Shown: positions 11,970 to 21,713 of the stretch, piece by piece
Layout of the letters: each line of letters starts with the position of its first letter
Numbering within the stretch: position 1 is the first letter of the stretch
Source of the DNA: Allolobophora icterica
Taxonomy: Eukaryota > Annelida > Clitellata > Crassiclitellata > Lumbricidae
DNA: 64,000 nucleotides
Assembly (NCBI GenBank): GCA_963556255.1
Contig: OY744610.1
Location: 14,770,419 to 14,834,418, forward strand
Direction of reading: 5' to 3'
Position numbers and translations under genes: made by a program
Notes under the pieces: model-generated
Told to the model about the DNA's origin: nothing
The model's input: the letters and a program-made list of their open reading frames with translations, nothing else
The model's database searches: none

Positions 11970-12975
11970 CTAGGCTTGCGTGCATGGGCCCCGTCTGCTC
12001 AGCTCTCTTATTACTCCCATTGATGCTCTCTCTCTCATGACCTTCATAACCTTACCAATTACCCAAAGTATTGTGCAAGGATCTGGGCTCGAGCCTGTTC
12101 TGTTCATTATATTCATTGCAGCTCTCTGCACTTTATGTGACGACAACCACCTGTGTAAATATGCTGATGACTTAATTCTACTGAACCCCGAAACTGCAAG
12201 CATTTAGCTCAATGCAGAATTTGACAACATTAAGCTGTGGGCCACACTAAATAAGCTAAACATAAATGTCTCCAAAATCAAGGAGATAATTTTCAGGCGG
12301 GCTGGGATCAAACGTCCTTTAGACCACTGTCTGCCCCTACCCGGTATTGAACAGCTGGATAGTGTCAAGCTGCTTGGAGTCATTCTACAGTCTAAACTTT
12401 CTTTTTCAAACCACATTAACTACATTCTCAGTCTAATAAACCAACGGTATTTCCTTCTCAACCAGTTAAGGCAGCAGGGTCTACATATCTCGAAGCTCAA
12501 CGTCATTTTTCAGGCGATTGTCATTTCAAGAATCATGTATGCTTTACCTGCTTACGCTGGATTTCTGACCTCACATGACATTGCGCGCATTAATGTAGCT
12601 CTGAAAAAGGCCCGCAGATGGCAATTATGTGAGAAGGCCCATACTGCAGAAGAGCTGATTGCTCGAGCATACAGGAAGCTCTTCCAGAAGTCGCAGTTCT
12701 TTGGCCACTGCATTCATCAGCTCTTGCCACCTCCTCGTGAGGACAAGTACTCACTCCTCAAGAGAGGACCTCCTTTCATGTTGCCTCTTGTTAAATCCAA
12801 ATTGTTTAAAAGCAGCTTTGTCAACCGATGCATCTTTAATTATATCTAGTGGTAAATGTGTGACTTTATAAGCTGCTCATGTTATAGTTTTGCTTTCATG
12901 TTATAGTTGTGTTTTCAAAATGTGTGTGATCATTGTATACATGTAATGCATGTGCGCTTGTCATATGCAAATAAA
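11970..12975 (+). pseudogene. Non-LTR reverse transcriptase remnant inside the hAT element
   Basis: A nearly continuous plus-strand frame with one stop near 12205 gives QGSGLEPVLFIIF, then KYADDLILLNPE (the catalytic YADD), then LWATLNKLNINVSKIKEI, LLGVILQSKLSFSNHI, and a long C-terminal thumb region ending near 12849. Those are the palm and thumb blocks of a jockey/CR1-group reverse transcriptase. The endonuclease and 5' part are missing. A short AT-rich end with CAAATAAAG follows. It is a 5'-truncated retrotransposon copy. Confidence 0.78.
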
Positions 12976-12979
12976 GGCT

Positions 12980-13025
12980 ACTCACCTACTTACTTTAAGC
13001 CAGGCTCTCCTCAAACCGGCTTTCT
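12980..13025 (+). pseudogene. L2/CR1-like LINE fragment, left of piggyBac insertion
   Basis: CCTCAAACCGGCTTTCTTTAA reads as the LINE block SNRLSLN and continues after the piggyBac element at 21714 with the SKTQL-like block. The LINE therefore supplied the TTAA target site of piggyBac element 3. Confidence 0.55.
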
Positions 13026-13129
13026 TTAACCCTTCGTCGGGCGGAAAAAAAACTATACAACTAAGGGCGTGGGGTCAATTTTGACCCCACAGTAGTTATC
13101 ATGTAATTCGAATATAATAAGCACTTAGA

Positions 13130-13640
13130 TTGCACGAGAAGGTCATTATTATTATTATTCATTGAAATGTCATTATTTATTGTACTTCCTCATGACGAGA
13201 CGTCATGGCATGACGTCATGGCATGACGTTACGTCATGATGTCATGTCGCCACATGCAACAAAAGGCTTGTAATGCTGTTCTTACCCTAATGTTTAGCGC
13301 CCTCAATAAAATATAATGACGCTTCCTCATGACAACACGTCATGACGTGACGTCATGACGTGTTGTCATGACGTGGTGTCATTACATGACGTCACGTCAT
13401 GATGTCATGACGCCACATACAAACATAGGCTTGTAATGCTGTTCCTACCCTAATGTTCAACACCCTCAATACAATATAATGACGCTTTCTCATGACATGA
13501 CGTCATTACATGACGTCATGACGTGGTGTCATGACATGACGTCACGTCATGATGTCATGACGCCACACACAAACATAGACTTGTAATACTGTTCTTACCT
13601 TAATGTATAGGCTAGTGCCCTCAGTACAATGAAATGACGC
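13130..13640. repeat. Three imperfect 150-163 bp repeats rich in TGACGTCA
   Basis: A unit containing CTTGTAATGCTGTTCYTACC and a run of overlapping CATGACGTCATGACGT palindromes is repeated about three times. By eye there are six perfect TGACGTCA octamers between about 13210 and 13545, plus many half sites. The array lies between the left end of piggyBac element 3 and its transposase remnant. Confidence 0.85.
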
Positions 13641-13854
13641 TAGAATGAACATAGGAGACTGCTAAGAGCTTAGGAAAGTATTTCATCAATCAGCAGAGAG
13701 ACATGTCTGACAGAAGATTTGACAGTGGACAGGGCACACATTCTTATGACATGCCTTGCACACAGCCGTGGCTTTTTTGTCTGTCTGGGACAAACTTGGC
13801 AGCGACCTCATTTCTTTGGAGGTTCCAGAGTGTGGTCTGACAGTCATGCTCTAA

Positions 13855-14086
13855 TCAGTCCATGATGAGTTGCATCGCTGTTCCTGTAGCTCTTGGCACA
13901 GGTCTTTTCCCAGCTTCTTGATGACGCTGTCTCACTGGAGCTTTGTCTACCTTCAATTTCTCATGAAGGATGTAAGCCTGAAGTGCCGGAATATCCAGCA
14001 GGTTGCAGAACGGCACTGCCTGCCGAAGGCTGGATGAGAACTTCGTGCTGAAGGTTTCTATCATCTGGTCAGCCTAATCAACTACT
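13855..14086 (-). pseudogene. piggyBac element 3 transposase, part 3' of the LTR insertion
   Basis: The minus-strand frame begins DQADQMIETFSTKFSSSLRQ and continues with PFCNLLDIPALQAYIL. This is the PGBD segment after the third catalytic aspartate. It directly continues the frame interrupted at 20627, where the upstream part ends in KLPEVINFYNKTN. An equivalent segment is present in piggyBac element 1. Confidence 0.75.
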
Positions 14087-14091
14087 TTGGT

Positions 14092-14523
14092 TGTCGCGGT
14101 CGACTCCTTCGATCGCAACGACGAACCAACGAAGGAACTATTAAAAGATCTTTAATTAAAAATAAAGTCGATTAAGTGTAAAGTAAGTCAACTCGTCTAT
14201 CAAATATCACAATCGTAGACAGCACACAGGTTGGCTGGTCTCGATTGAACGTCATACGATCAATGTTTCAACGTTTACAAATCTTCGTCAAAAGGCCCTT
14301 AATGTACATCAGGTCTATCTTATATAGAGTTCTCCTGGATTCCAGAACGTTCTGTGACGTCACTGTACTTTTCCCTGGAAAGTCCTACTGAACACGTATA
14401 TCCTTGTTGCATGCAACGAATTAATGTTGACAGCTTGCTGCAGAATTTTCCGTGCGTTGTAAACAAGCTTGTTGACGCGTCGGTTTTCTTCCCTTGATGC
14501 ATGCACCCGCGTAGACCACGACA
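14092..14523 (-). repeat. 3' LTR of the GMR1-like element
   Basis: This LTR matches 20195-20626 at every base I compared. In element orientation it follows the purine tract, starts TGTCGTGG and ends CCGCGACA. Confidence 0.95.
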
Positions 14524-14537
14524 TTCCCTCCGCCCTC
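14524..14537 (-). promoter_or_regulatory. Polypurine tract of the GMR1-like element
   Basis: In element orientation GAGGGCGGAGGGAA directly precedes the 3' LTR. This is the expected plus-strand primer for reverse transcription. Confidence 0.8.
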
Positions 14538-14718
14538 AGATGATGACACGTCTTCAGCACCATCCCGAACGGGTCATCACGATCAAGCCGGGCCTCCAGA
14601 TTCCATCTCGACACAGCATATACAAACAAAACAAAACACATCAGTTAGTCAATTTATCTATACAATTTGCGGGCTCGATCCTTGTGTGTCGGGCCATCCC
14701 CCCCCTTCACCATCCGAG
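14538..14718 (-). other. 3' untranslated segment of the GMR1-like element
   Basis: About 180 bp lie between the gag-pol stop codon and the purine tract. It contains a C-run near 14699-14705 (plus strand) and no coding frame. Confidence 0.7.
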
Positions 14719-17700
14719 TCACAACCGAGAGAGGAAATCAGCCACCGTGTTCTGACCTCCAGGACGATATCGAAAGTCCACGTTAAACTCTTGCAATGCT
14801 AACGCCCAACGAGTCAGTTTCGCACTCTTAGGGCTTGCATCTGTGAGATAAGACAAAGGATTATGATCTGAATAAATGATTATCTTTGATAAGAATATCC
14901 ATGACTTAAATCGTTTAAGTGCCCAAATTACTGCGAAAGCCTCTCTCTCAATTGTAGACCAATGCATCTGTGTATCTGTAAGTTTAAGGCTAGCAAAAGC
15001 AATTGGTTTTTCTTGACCTTCTTCGGTCCACTGAAACAAGCAACACCCGACCGCGGTGGCACTTGCGTCAACACTTAAACCAAATTCCTTAGTGAAATCA
15101 ATGGTATGCAACTGTGTAGCTTTACTGAGATCATCCTTTAACTTATCTAGTGCTTCTTGATGCTTTTGCTCCCAAGGCACCTTCGTAGGTATGTTATCTC
15201 GTGTCAAATCAGTTATTACCCGTGCTTTTTCAGCTAAAGCAGGTATAAAATTTCGAAAGTAACTGAAAAAACCCATAACCTTTCTAACTTCTTTCTTTGT
15301 TGTTGGAGGATGGATATCATTGATCGTAGCGATCTTACCTGGATCAGGTTCAATACAACCTGACCCTACTATATGGCCAACAAACTTTATTTTGTTTTGT
15401 GCAAAATTACATTTTCTTAAATTCAAAGTGAGTCCTGCTTCCTCAATAGTTTGCAAGAATTTCTCTAGATGTTCTAAATGGTCATTCCAATTCATTGAAA
15501 CCACTGCCATATCATCGACGAATGGTTCGGTAAAACTTCGCACTGGATGTAAAACTTGGGTCATAGCACGAATAAAGGTATTGCTAGCGGACTTGAGTCC
15601 AAACGGCATTCTTGTGAACTCAAAAAGTCCTGCATCACATACGAATGCCGTAAGCCATCGATGTTCTTTCCGAACTGGAATTTGCCAATACCCCGATTTC
15701 GCGTCGAAAACACTAATAAACTTTGCCCGTCCCACCTTTTGTAAGATGTCAGCAATGTCTGGGGTCGGGTAACAATCACCTAGAGAATATTTGTTAACAT
15801 GGCGATAATCAATTGCCAATCGAACGCCATTTTGACCTTTGGGTCCCTTTAAAACGCAAACTACCGGACTGGCCATTTCACTTTTCGATGGTCGAATGAT
15901 GTCTAATGCCAACATTTCTTCTATCTGGCGTTGTACTTCAGGTTTAAGTAGCTCAGGTACTTTATATGCCCTTAAACGCTTAGGAGTGAAATCATGAGTT
16001 ATCTTAATTTCATGTTCTAATACTGGACAATACCCAGGTTTATCCACAAATACTGCCGTGTGCCGATCCAAAATTTCAAAAAGTTGCTTCTGTTCCTCTT
16101 GCGAAAGATGCGCTATAATCAGAGGATCAATTCGCTTACTCGGGCTTATTTGTTCACGTTCTTCCTGATCTACAACCTCTACTATACCAAATTCTTCATC
16201 TTGATCAACAATTACTGAACAGCTATTGATCATCGCTTGTTCGAGTCGTTCATGGTATCGCTTGATCTTATTTGCGTGTAAATGTCTTTGTTTTCCCTCT
16301 ATTTCTACTATATAAGAATATGGGGATTTAACCTTGACTACGGTAGCAGGTCCTTGCCATCGACTATAAAATTTAGAACTACCAAAATCTGGTGCTAATA
16401 CTGCTACTTTATCTCCAACTTCGTATTTTCTGTCAGTACTACGCAAGTTATAATAATCTGCATACCGCTTTGTTTCTATATCACTATAGTAATCTGCATA
16501 AACTTTCGCGAATTCGAGGTTTTCCTTCAGTGATTGGAGATACTCTTCGGGTGATTTACCTAAGTTAAGAGGTACTTTTCGTTCGCCAGCCCACGATTCC
16601 TTCAACACACTAAGTGGACCCCGAGGAAGAGTTCCATAAACCATAGTGAATGGCGAAATATGAGTCGTGCCTGAAGGTTTTTCTCTAAGGCTCCACAGAA
16701 CAAACGGTAACAATTGGTGCCATCCACGAGGATCAGATTGAGCAAGCTTAAAGATCATGGTTTTCAAGCTTTGGTTGCATCTTTCAACCAATCCAGCTGC
16801 CTCAGGATGTCCAGGGGTATTAAATCTGGGACTACAACCCATTCGCCGCAAGAATTCTTTCGTCAAACGACTGGTAAAGTTGGTACCACAATCAGAACTG
16901 ATGATCCTTGGAATAGAAAAAGTTGTAAAAACTTGCAACAGAGCTTCACAAACTCCCTTTGCATTCAGCGATCTAAGAGGATACGCCATCGGCCAACGAG
17001 AAAATTTGTCCACCAGAACCAGAGCATAATTGTACTGGGGTTTCGATTTGTTGGATTCTCCAGTCACTACCATAGGGCCAATACAATCCATATTTAGATG
17101 GTTAAAACAGAGTTCATCCGCCCTCGGAATAGGAGTGATCGGGACTCGATCTGCCACTTTAACTGGAGTTCTTAGTTGACAAATTTGACAAGACGCACAA
17201 TATTCGCGAATCCTCTCATCCATTCTTGGAAACCAAAAGTTTAATTTGATCCTGGCTCTCGTTGCCTTAAAAGCCATGTGCCCAGCACATGGGGCATCGT
17301 GTGCTACTCGCAAGACAACCTCGATTCTATCTTCCGGTAAACATAATTGATTAACCTTATGTCCCATAATTTCCCCTTTGTGGTACAGGAGGTTATTATC
17401 TATAAAGAAATTATTTTTATTCTGTCTCGCTTGTTGCCAGCAAGGTATAAGACTGTGACAATTCTGTTGCTCACGCAATAAAGTATCATTATTCGCTACT
17501 CCCTCATCAGACTTGAACTCTGTTGACTCAACATCAAGAAAATTATCTGAATCATCAACTAGTTGCTCCTGAGAATATTCATTCACTTCTGACGGCAAGG
17601 ATTCGTTGCTGTTACTTTTCTCGATATTAACTCCTAAGTTATCTTCTTCTGCCCCTTTATTTATTTGTACACATCGATCTACGCCAGCTACCATCACTAC

Positions 17701-19668
17701 ATATTGTGAACTATCCCTTAATAGGTCCACAACATGGGGTGTCAGAATAACCCGTTCATTTAGTTCAGGGACTGCAGCGAACATGACGCACAAAGATGGC
17801 GCAATGTTCGTCGTTCCTTCCATTGAATTAGCTAATTTCATTTGTAGGTATACTACATCTGCCTTACATCCTTCTCCCTGAAAACCAATTATATTAATCC
17901 GTTTAATCACGGGTAAGTTTAGTGACTCAATTAATTTCTTATCAATACAACAAATTTCTGCTCCTGAATCAGATAATGCTGGCTGAGAAGGGAGATCTTC
18001 AATCTGTACATTGATATACGACCTCTCGTGTAATCCATCAGTACTATTCTCATATACCCTTACAGCAGTTTCCAACCCTATTGGTTTAGAATTATCCAAT
18101 AAATTCCCTTGCTTTACCTGTTCAGGTATCTCATGCAACACGTTGACCTTCTCAACAAATAGGTCGATCACTTCTTCAGTTGGGTTCCCAAATATACAAG
18201 TACTCACCTTTTTAGAACTTGGTTTGGTCTGGCACTCCCTTGCCATATGACCCTTCTGATGACATAGGAAACAGAGACCCTTTACCTTGGCCTCCTCCTG
18301 AGACACCCTCGCACCTATCTTGGCTTCACCCCTTATTTCCGGTTTGGGAGACTTGGGTTGAGCTGTCTGGTTATTGACTTGAACATGTGGTTGACCTCTC
18401 GTCCAATTGTTATACTTCGGTGTCGGATGACTACGGCATACTAAGTCATTCCCACCATCATGCGACGCTACATAAATGTCAGCCGCATTAGCTATGTCTT
18501 CACAGCTCAACCACTCCTCTTTTTCTTGGGCCAAGATATAATCTAAACAAGCTTTCGACAAGGACTCCTTAAGCCGATCCGCAACCAATAAACTTACAAG
18601 TTTATCAAACTCATCAGTTATCTTTCTACTTTTCAAATAATACATAAGAGCCACACGCAATTTGGATGAATAGATCGTAAATGATTCGTCCGATGCTTTG
18701 TGCAACGACCAAAATCGGGCTCTAAGATTTGAAGGGCTTATCTTAAACTCCCTTAACAAAAACTCCTTCAGGAATTTGTAGTCATGGAGCTGTGCCTCAG
18801 TAAGGCGCATGGTTAATGCCTTAGCTCTTTCACTTAAAATGGCTAGCAATAATTTTGCTCTAACATCTTCATCCACCTCATACACATTAAACAAACCATC
18901 CAAGTGATCAAAGAAACCTGGAATTTCTATAGGGTCGGAAGGAAATTTCCAAAGAATATTCTTAAGGGCATCACTATAACGCTTAGTACGACTTGCTAAA
19001 GAATCTCTAACATTTCGTTCTTCCTGCTTTTCCTTCCTCTCCCTTTCTTCTTTCTCTTTCCGTTCCTTCTTTTCTCTTTCTTCTTTCTCTTTCCGTTCCT
19101 TCTTTTCTTCCTCTCTCCTCTTTTCCTCCCTTTCTTCCTTCTCCTTCCGTTCCTCCCTTTCTCTTTCTTCCTTCTCCTTCCGTTCCTCCCTTTCTCTTTC
19201 TTCCTTCTCCTTCCGTTCCTCCCTTTCTCTTTCTTCCTTCTCCTTCCGTTCCTCCCTTTCTCTTTCTTCCTTCTCCCTTTGTTCTTTCTTTTCTTCCTCT
19301 CTCCTCTTTTCCTCCCTTTCTTCCTTCTCCTTCCGTTCCTCCCTTTCTCTTTCTTCCTTCTCCTTCCGTTCCTCCCTTTCTCTTTCTTCCTTCTCCTTCC
19401 GTTCCTCCCTTTGTTCTTCATATTTACGGATTTCGAACTCCAGACGGCGCTTCTGCAGCTCGTAATCCACTCCTGTTGGAGATATTGGACTACCCTTAAA
19501 TTCCTCTTCCTCTTTTCCAATCTCCATGGCCCATTCTTCCATTAATTGATTTCGATCCCATGACATAACATCATCATCATCCCTTCCTGCCTTCATAAGA
19601 TACACCCTAAGGCGCTCAGACGACATTTTGCGAATATTCGCTTGCATCTCTGTTGTCAACGCTTCCAT
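14719..19668 (-). CDS. Gag-Pol polyprotein of a GMR1-like Ty3 retrotransposon
   Basis: The single frame encodes 1649 residues from an ATG at 19668. Residues about 79-221 are a highly charged, probably coiled-coil stretch of an 11-residue repeat (EEREREERKEK type) encoded by a 33-bp DNA repeat. A gag capsid-like helical region follows to about 400. A CCHC knuckle, CFLCHQKGHMAREC, lies near 464-479. The protease active site DSGA is near 567. The integrase has an HHCC zinc domain at about 786-833 and catalytic D861, D926 and E962 with 35 residues between the last two. The reverse transcriptase has VDDM near 1384-1387. RNase H has SVDASA near 1534 and SDHNPLSYL near the end. Integrase precedes reverse transcriptase, opposite to standard Ty3. 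All the key catalytic residues are present. Confidence 0.93.
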   Translation of the reverse strand: MEALTTEMQANIRKMSSERLRVYLMKAGRDDDDVMSWDRNQLMEEWAMEIGKEEEEFKGSPISPTGVDYELQKRRLEFEIRKYEEQREERKEKEEREREERKEKEEREREERKEKEEREEKRREEEKKEQREKEEREREERKEKEEREREERKEKEEREREERKEKEEREREERKEKEEREEKRREEEKKERKEKEEREKKERKEKEERERKEKQEERNVRDSLASRTKRYSDALKNILWKFPSDPIEIPGFFDHLDGLFNVYEVDEDVRAKLLLAILSERAKALTMRLTEAQLHDYKFLKEFLLREFKISPSNLRARFWSLHKASDESFTIYSSKLRVALMYYLKSRKITDEFDKLVSLLVADRLKESLSKACLDYILAQEKEEWLSCEDIANAADIYVASHDGGNDLVCRSHPTPKYNNWTRGQPHVQVNNQTAQPKSPKPEIRGEAKIGARVSQEEAKVKGLCFLCHQKGHMARECQTKPSSKKVSTCIFGNPTEEVIDLFVEKVNVLHEIPEQVKQGNLLDNSKPIGLETAVRVYENSTDGLHERSYINVQIEDLPSQPALSDSGAEICCIDKKLIESLNLPVIKRINIIGFQGEGCKADVVYLQMKLANSMEGTTNIAPSLCVMFAAVPELNERVILTPHVVDLLRDSSQYVVMVAGVDRCVQINKGAEEDNLGVNIEKSNSNESLPSEVNEYSQEQLVDDSDNFLDVESTEFKSDEGVANNDTLLREQQNCHSLIPCWQQARQNKNNFFIDNNLLYHKGEIMGHKVNQLCLPEDRIEVVLRVAHDAPCAGHMAFKATRARIKLNFWFPRMDERIREYCASCQICQLRTPVKVADRVPITPIPRADELCFNHLNMDCIGPMVVTGESNKSKPQYNYALVLVDKFSRWPMAYPLRSLNAKGVCEALLQVFTTFSIPRIISSDCGTNFTSRLTKEFLRRMGCSPRFNTPGHPEAAGLVERCNQSLKTMIFKLAQSDPRGWHQLLPFVLWSLREKPSGTTHISPFTMVYGTLPRGPLSVLKESWAGERKVPLNLGKSPEEYLQSLKENLEFAKVYADYYSDIETKRYADYYNLRSTDRKYEVGDKVAVLAPDFGSSKFYSRWQGPATVVKVKSPYSYIVEIEGKQRHLHANKIKRYHERLEQAMINSCSVIVDQDEEFGIVEVVDQEEREQISPSKRIDPLIIAHLSQEEQKQLFEILDRHTAVFVDKPGYCPVLEHEIKITHDFTPKRLRAYKVPELLKPEVQRQIEEMLALDIIRPSKSEMASPVVCVLKGPKGQNGVRLAIDYRHVNKYSLGDCYPTPDIADILQKVGRAKFISVFDAKSGYWQIPVRKEHRWLTAFVCDAGLFEFTRMPFGLKSASNTFIRAMTQVLHPVRSFTEPFVDDMAVVSMNWNDHLEHLEKFLQTIEEAGLTLNLRKCNFAQNKIKFVGHIVGSGCIEPDPGKIATINDIHPPTTKKEVRKVMGFFSYFRNFIPALAEKARVITDLTRDNIPTKVPWEQKHQEALDKLKDDLSKATQLHTIDFTKEFGLSVDASATAVGCCLFQWTEEGQEKPIAFASLKLTDTQMHWSTIEREAFAVIWALKRFKSWIFLSKIIIYSDHNPLSYLTDASPKSAKLTRWALALQEFNVDFRYRPGGQNTVADFLSRL
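19035..19430 (-). repeat. 33-bp coding minisatellite in gag
   Basis: On the plus strand CCTCCCTTTCTCTTTCTTCC and the following CTTCTCCTTCCGTT are repeated about ten times with short variants. On the coding strand each unit adds 11 charged residues to the N-terminal gag coiled coil. Unequal exchange could change its length without breaking the frame. Confidence 0.85.
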
Positions 19669-20172
19669 TTTTACAAACAGTCAGTCAACAACAATCAACA
19701 AAAAAAAAACAGACACCACGCGGCAAACCCGCCACCCAAAAGGAAAATTCCACAACCCAAAGTGCAACTATGCAGTATCCAAAGAAGTACACTCGCCAAG
19801 TACGCAAAAACTATACAAGCTCACGCAAGTCTGGCCTCGATCACAACAATGGATCAAATTTCAAAGAAATAATCAGCAGATATTGAAAGAGAAACAATGG
19901 CTGCCTCCCACTCGGCTGCAACTCCACTCTCTTTTCTCCTTCTCAGCCACGACAACACCTAGGATCTTACCCGTATGTTGACTGCTGTCTTCTGCTGTCT
20001 CAGCCGAACGACGCACTTCGTCCGTCCGACTGTCGTATGCCGAATCACCCGTCTCCCACGGTAGAAAGGCGTCTCGATCCGCTCGCTGTCTGGAACAGAC
20101 CGTCTCTTGATCCTCCGGGTTGACTCCTTCCTCCGCCGGCTCGCGTCTTCTTCACCGGATCCAACACCGATG

Positions 20173-20190
20173 ATCCCACCGCTGCCACCA
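20173..20190 (-). promoter_or_regulatory. Primer binding site complementary to tRNA-Leu 3' end
   Basis: The plus strand reads ATCCCACCGCTGCCACCA, identical to the 3' end (with CCA) of a eukaryotic tRNA-Leu of the AAG type as I recall it. It lies 4 bp inside the 5' LTR in element orientation, the expected position for the primer site. Confidence 0.8.
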
Positions 20191-20194
20191 ATAA

Positions 20195-20626
20195 TGTCGC
20201 GGTCGACTCCTTCGATCGCAACGACGAACCAACGAAGGAACTATTAAAAGATCTTTAATTAAAAATAAAGTCGATTAAGTGTAAAGTAAGTCAACTCGTC
20301 TATCAAATATCACAATCGTAGACAGCACACAGGTTGGCTGGTCTCGATTGAACGTCATACGATCAATGTTTCAACGTTTACAAATCTTCGTCAAAAGGCC
20401 CTTAATGTACATCAGGTCTATCTTATATAGAGTTCTCCTGGATTCCAGAACGTTCTGTGACGTCACTGTACTTTTCCCTGGAAAGTCCTACTGAACACGT
20501 ATATCCTTGTTGCATGCAACGAATTAATGTTGACAGCTTGCTGCAGAATTTTCCGTGCGTTGTAAACAAGCTTGTTGACGCGTCGGTTTTCTTCCCTTGA
20601 TGCATGCACCCGCGTAGACCACGACA
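20195..20626 (-). repeat. 5' LTR of the GMR1-like element
   Basis: This 432-bp LTR holds the presumed promoter. On the minus strand the order is a cAMP-response-type octamer, a heat-shock element and a TATA box. It matches the 3' LTR. Confidence 0.95.
20423..20465 (-). promoter_or_regulatory. LTR promoter: CRE octamer, heat-shock element, TATA box
   Basis: Read on the minus strand, TGACGTCA (20458-20465) is followed by AGAACGTTCTGGAAT, which fits the three-block heat-shock consensus GAAnnTTCnnGAA (20443-20455), and about 15 bp later by TATATAAG (about 20422-20429). The same set occurs in the other LTR at about 14320-14362. Spacing suits RNA polymerase II initiation downstream of the TATA box. 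Function is inferred from motifs only. Confidence 0.6.
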
Positions 20627-21351
20627 TTGGTCTTGTTGTAGAAGTTGATAACCTCTGGAAGCTTCCTTGGTGTTTTGATAAAAGTTCCATTGGATATGTG
20701 CATAGTCAACAAGACGATGACCAGTTGTAAGAAAGCAATGACAAGTCGCTGGTCTCATTGAACCCGACTAAGGATGAGTACAATCTCGCGTCCTCAGGGA
20801 GAAACAAAATTTTTAGGCAAATCTACTCGATTAGTACGAATAGTACCAACCAAAGTAGATTTCTTTATCTTCAGAACATCTGTAGCTAGGGCTAGCGCGG
20901 TGCAACAGTTCTCAGTGGTAATGTTGCGACCTCCACATTCAAGAAGGTATATGAGCTGACGTTCAATGTTTCCTCCCAGATCTTTGGTTGAAGCTGCATC
21001 AGGGCTCTCTTTGCTGCAATAGCCTATATGCTGGCACTGTACACGTACTTCGTTTCAGCATCGCAGCACATCCATAACTTTATGCTGTATTTTGCCGGCT
21101 TTGACGAATTTTGTACGGATTTTGCACCGACCTCGATATGGAGCGAGCCTTTCGCCAATTGTCAGGATCGGCCCTGGAACATAGGCGCAATTTGTGGGGA
21201 GTACGAGGGGTATCCGTACCCTACCAACTGTTTGGACTGGGGGTACCGTACACCCCACTTTTTGAACATCAGTCAATATCTTATTATTGCACCTTCCCAG
21301 AGATTGCAGTCTCGGCCTTGCTTCGTATATGCAAAAAACTGGTACCCCCAC
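20627..21351 (-). pseudogene. piggyBac element 3 transposase, core part 5' of the LTR insertion
   Basis: Minus-strand frames give YVPGPILTIGERLAPYRGRC near 21130-21190, then a TTENCCTALALATDVL segment, then LVGTIRTNRVDLPKNF and KLPEVINFYNKTN at the retrotransposon junction. This matches the PGBD/DDE_Tnp_1_7 core. The first catalytic Asp (LTxDE in active relatives) is Gly here, and the second (TDN) is Glu. There are stops and frameshifts, and the N-terminal region is absent. The enzyme is dead. Confidence 0.75.
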
Positions 21352-21713
21352 TTTTCAGACCAAAGTTGCGCCTCTGCCCTTGAATCATTGCACCTTGAGC
21401 GTTGTGTAATGTGTAACAATAAATAAGGAAGTAAAATTGTGGGCAATGTGCAACTTTAGACTGTCAAATGAGAAAGAAACATAAATAATCAGTAATGGGG
21501 TCAAAAATGACCCCATGACCTTAAGTGTATAAATGTCGTGTAATTTTTTGTCCGTCTAAAATTCGCATGCAAACTCAACTGGAATACGTAGAGACAACCA
21601 ATGCAATAATTCTCGTGAAAATTCACGGCAGCCATTTCAGTTTTTGATATCGAACCATAGTTTGAAAATGCGCTCTGGGGTCATTTTTGACCCCACGCCA
21701 GACGAAGGGTTAA

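Larger units (their letters stand above)
14092..20626 (-). mobile_element. GMR1-like Ty3 LTR retrotransposon, apparently intact
   Basis: The 6535-bp element has two 432-bp LTRs, read as identical, with 5'-TGTCG...CGACA-3' ends. The 5-bp target duplication TTGGT lies at 14087-14091 and 20627-20631. A tRNA-Leu-type primer site, a purine tract and one uninterrupted 1649-codon gag-pol frame are present. Domain order is gag, protease, integrase, reverse transcriptase, RNase H, that is, integrase first. In Ty3-like elements that order marks the GMR1 group. Identical LTRs and the open frame point to very recent insertion and possibly retained mobility. Confidence 0.93.
13026..21713 (-). mobile_element. 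piggyBac-type element 3, split by a GMR1-like retrotransposon
   Basis: TTAA sites at 13026-13029 and 21710-21713 bound inverted ends TTAACCCTTCGTCGGGCG and TTAACCCTTCGTCTGGCG. Boxes GGGGTCAATTTTGACCCC (left) and GGGGTCATTTTTGACCCC (right) lie just inside, with a further GGGGTCAAAAATGACCCC near 21500. Without the 6.5-kb LTR element it is about 2.1 kb and contains a degenerate minus-strand transposase. It sits in a LINE that lies in the hAT element. Confidence 0.9.

Noticed and set aside
14092..20626. An endogenous retrovirus with an envelope gene
   Set aside because: The frame ends with RNase H about 180 bp before the purine tract, leaving no room for an envelope gene; it is an LTR retrotransposon.
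21028..21426. A 132-residue plus-strand frame
   Set aside because: It is antisense to the piggyBac transposase core, which has recognisable motifs on the minus strand.
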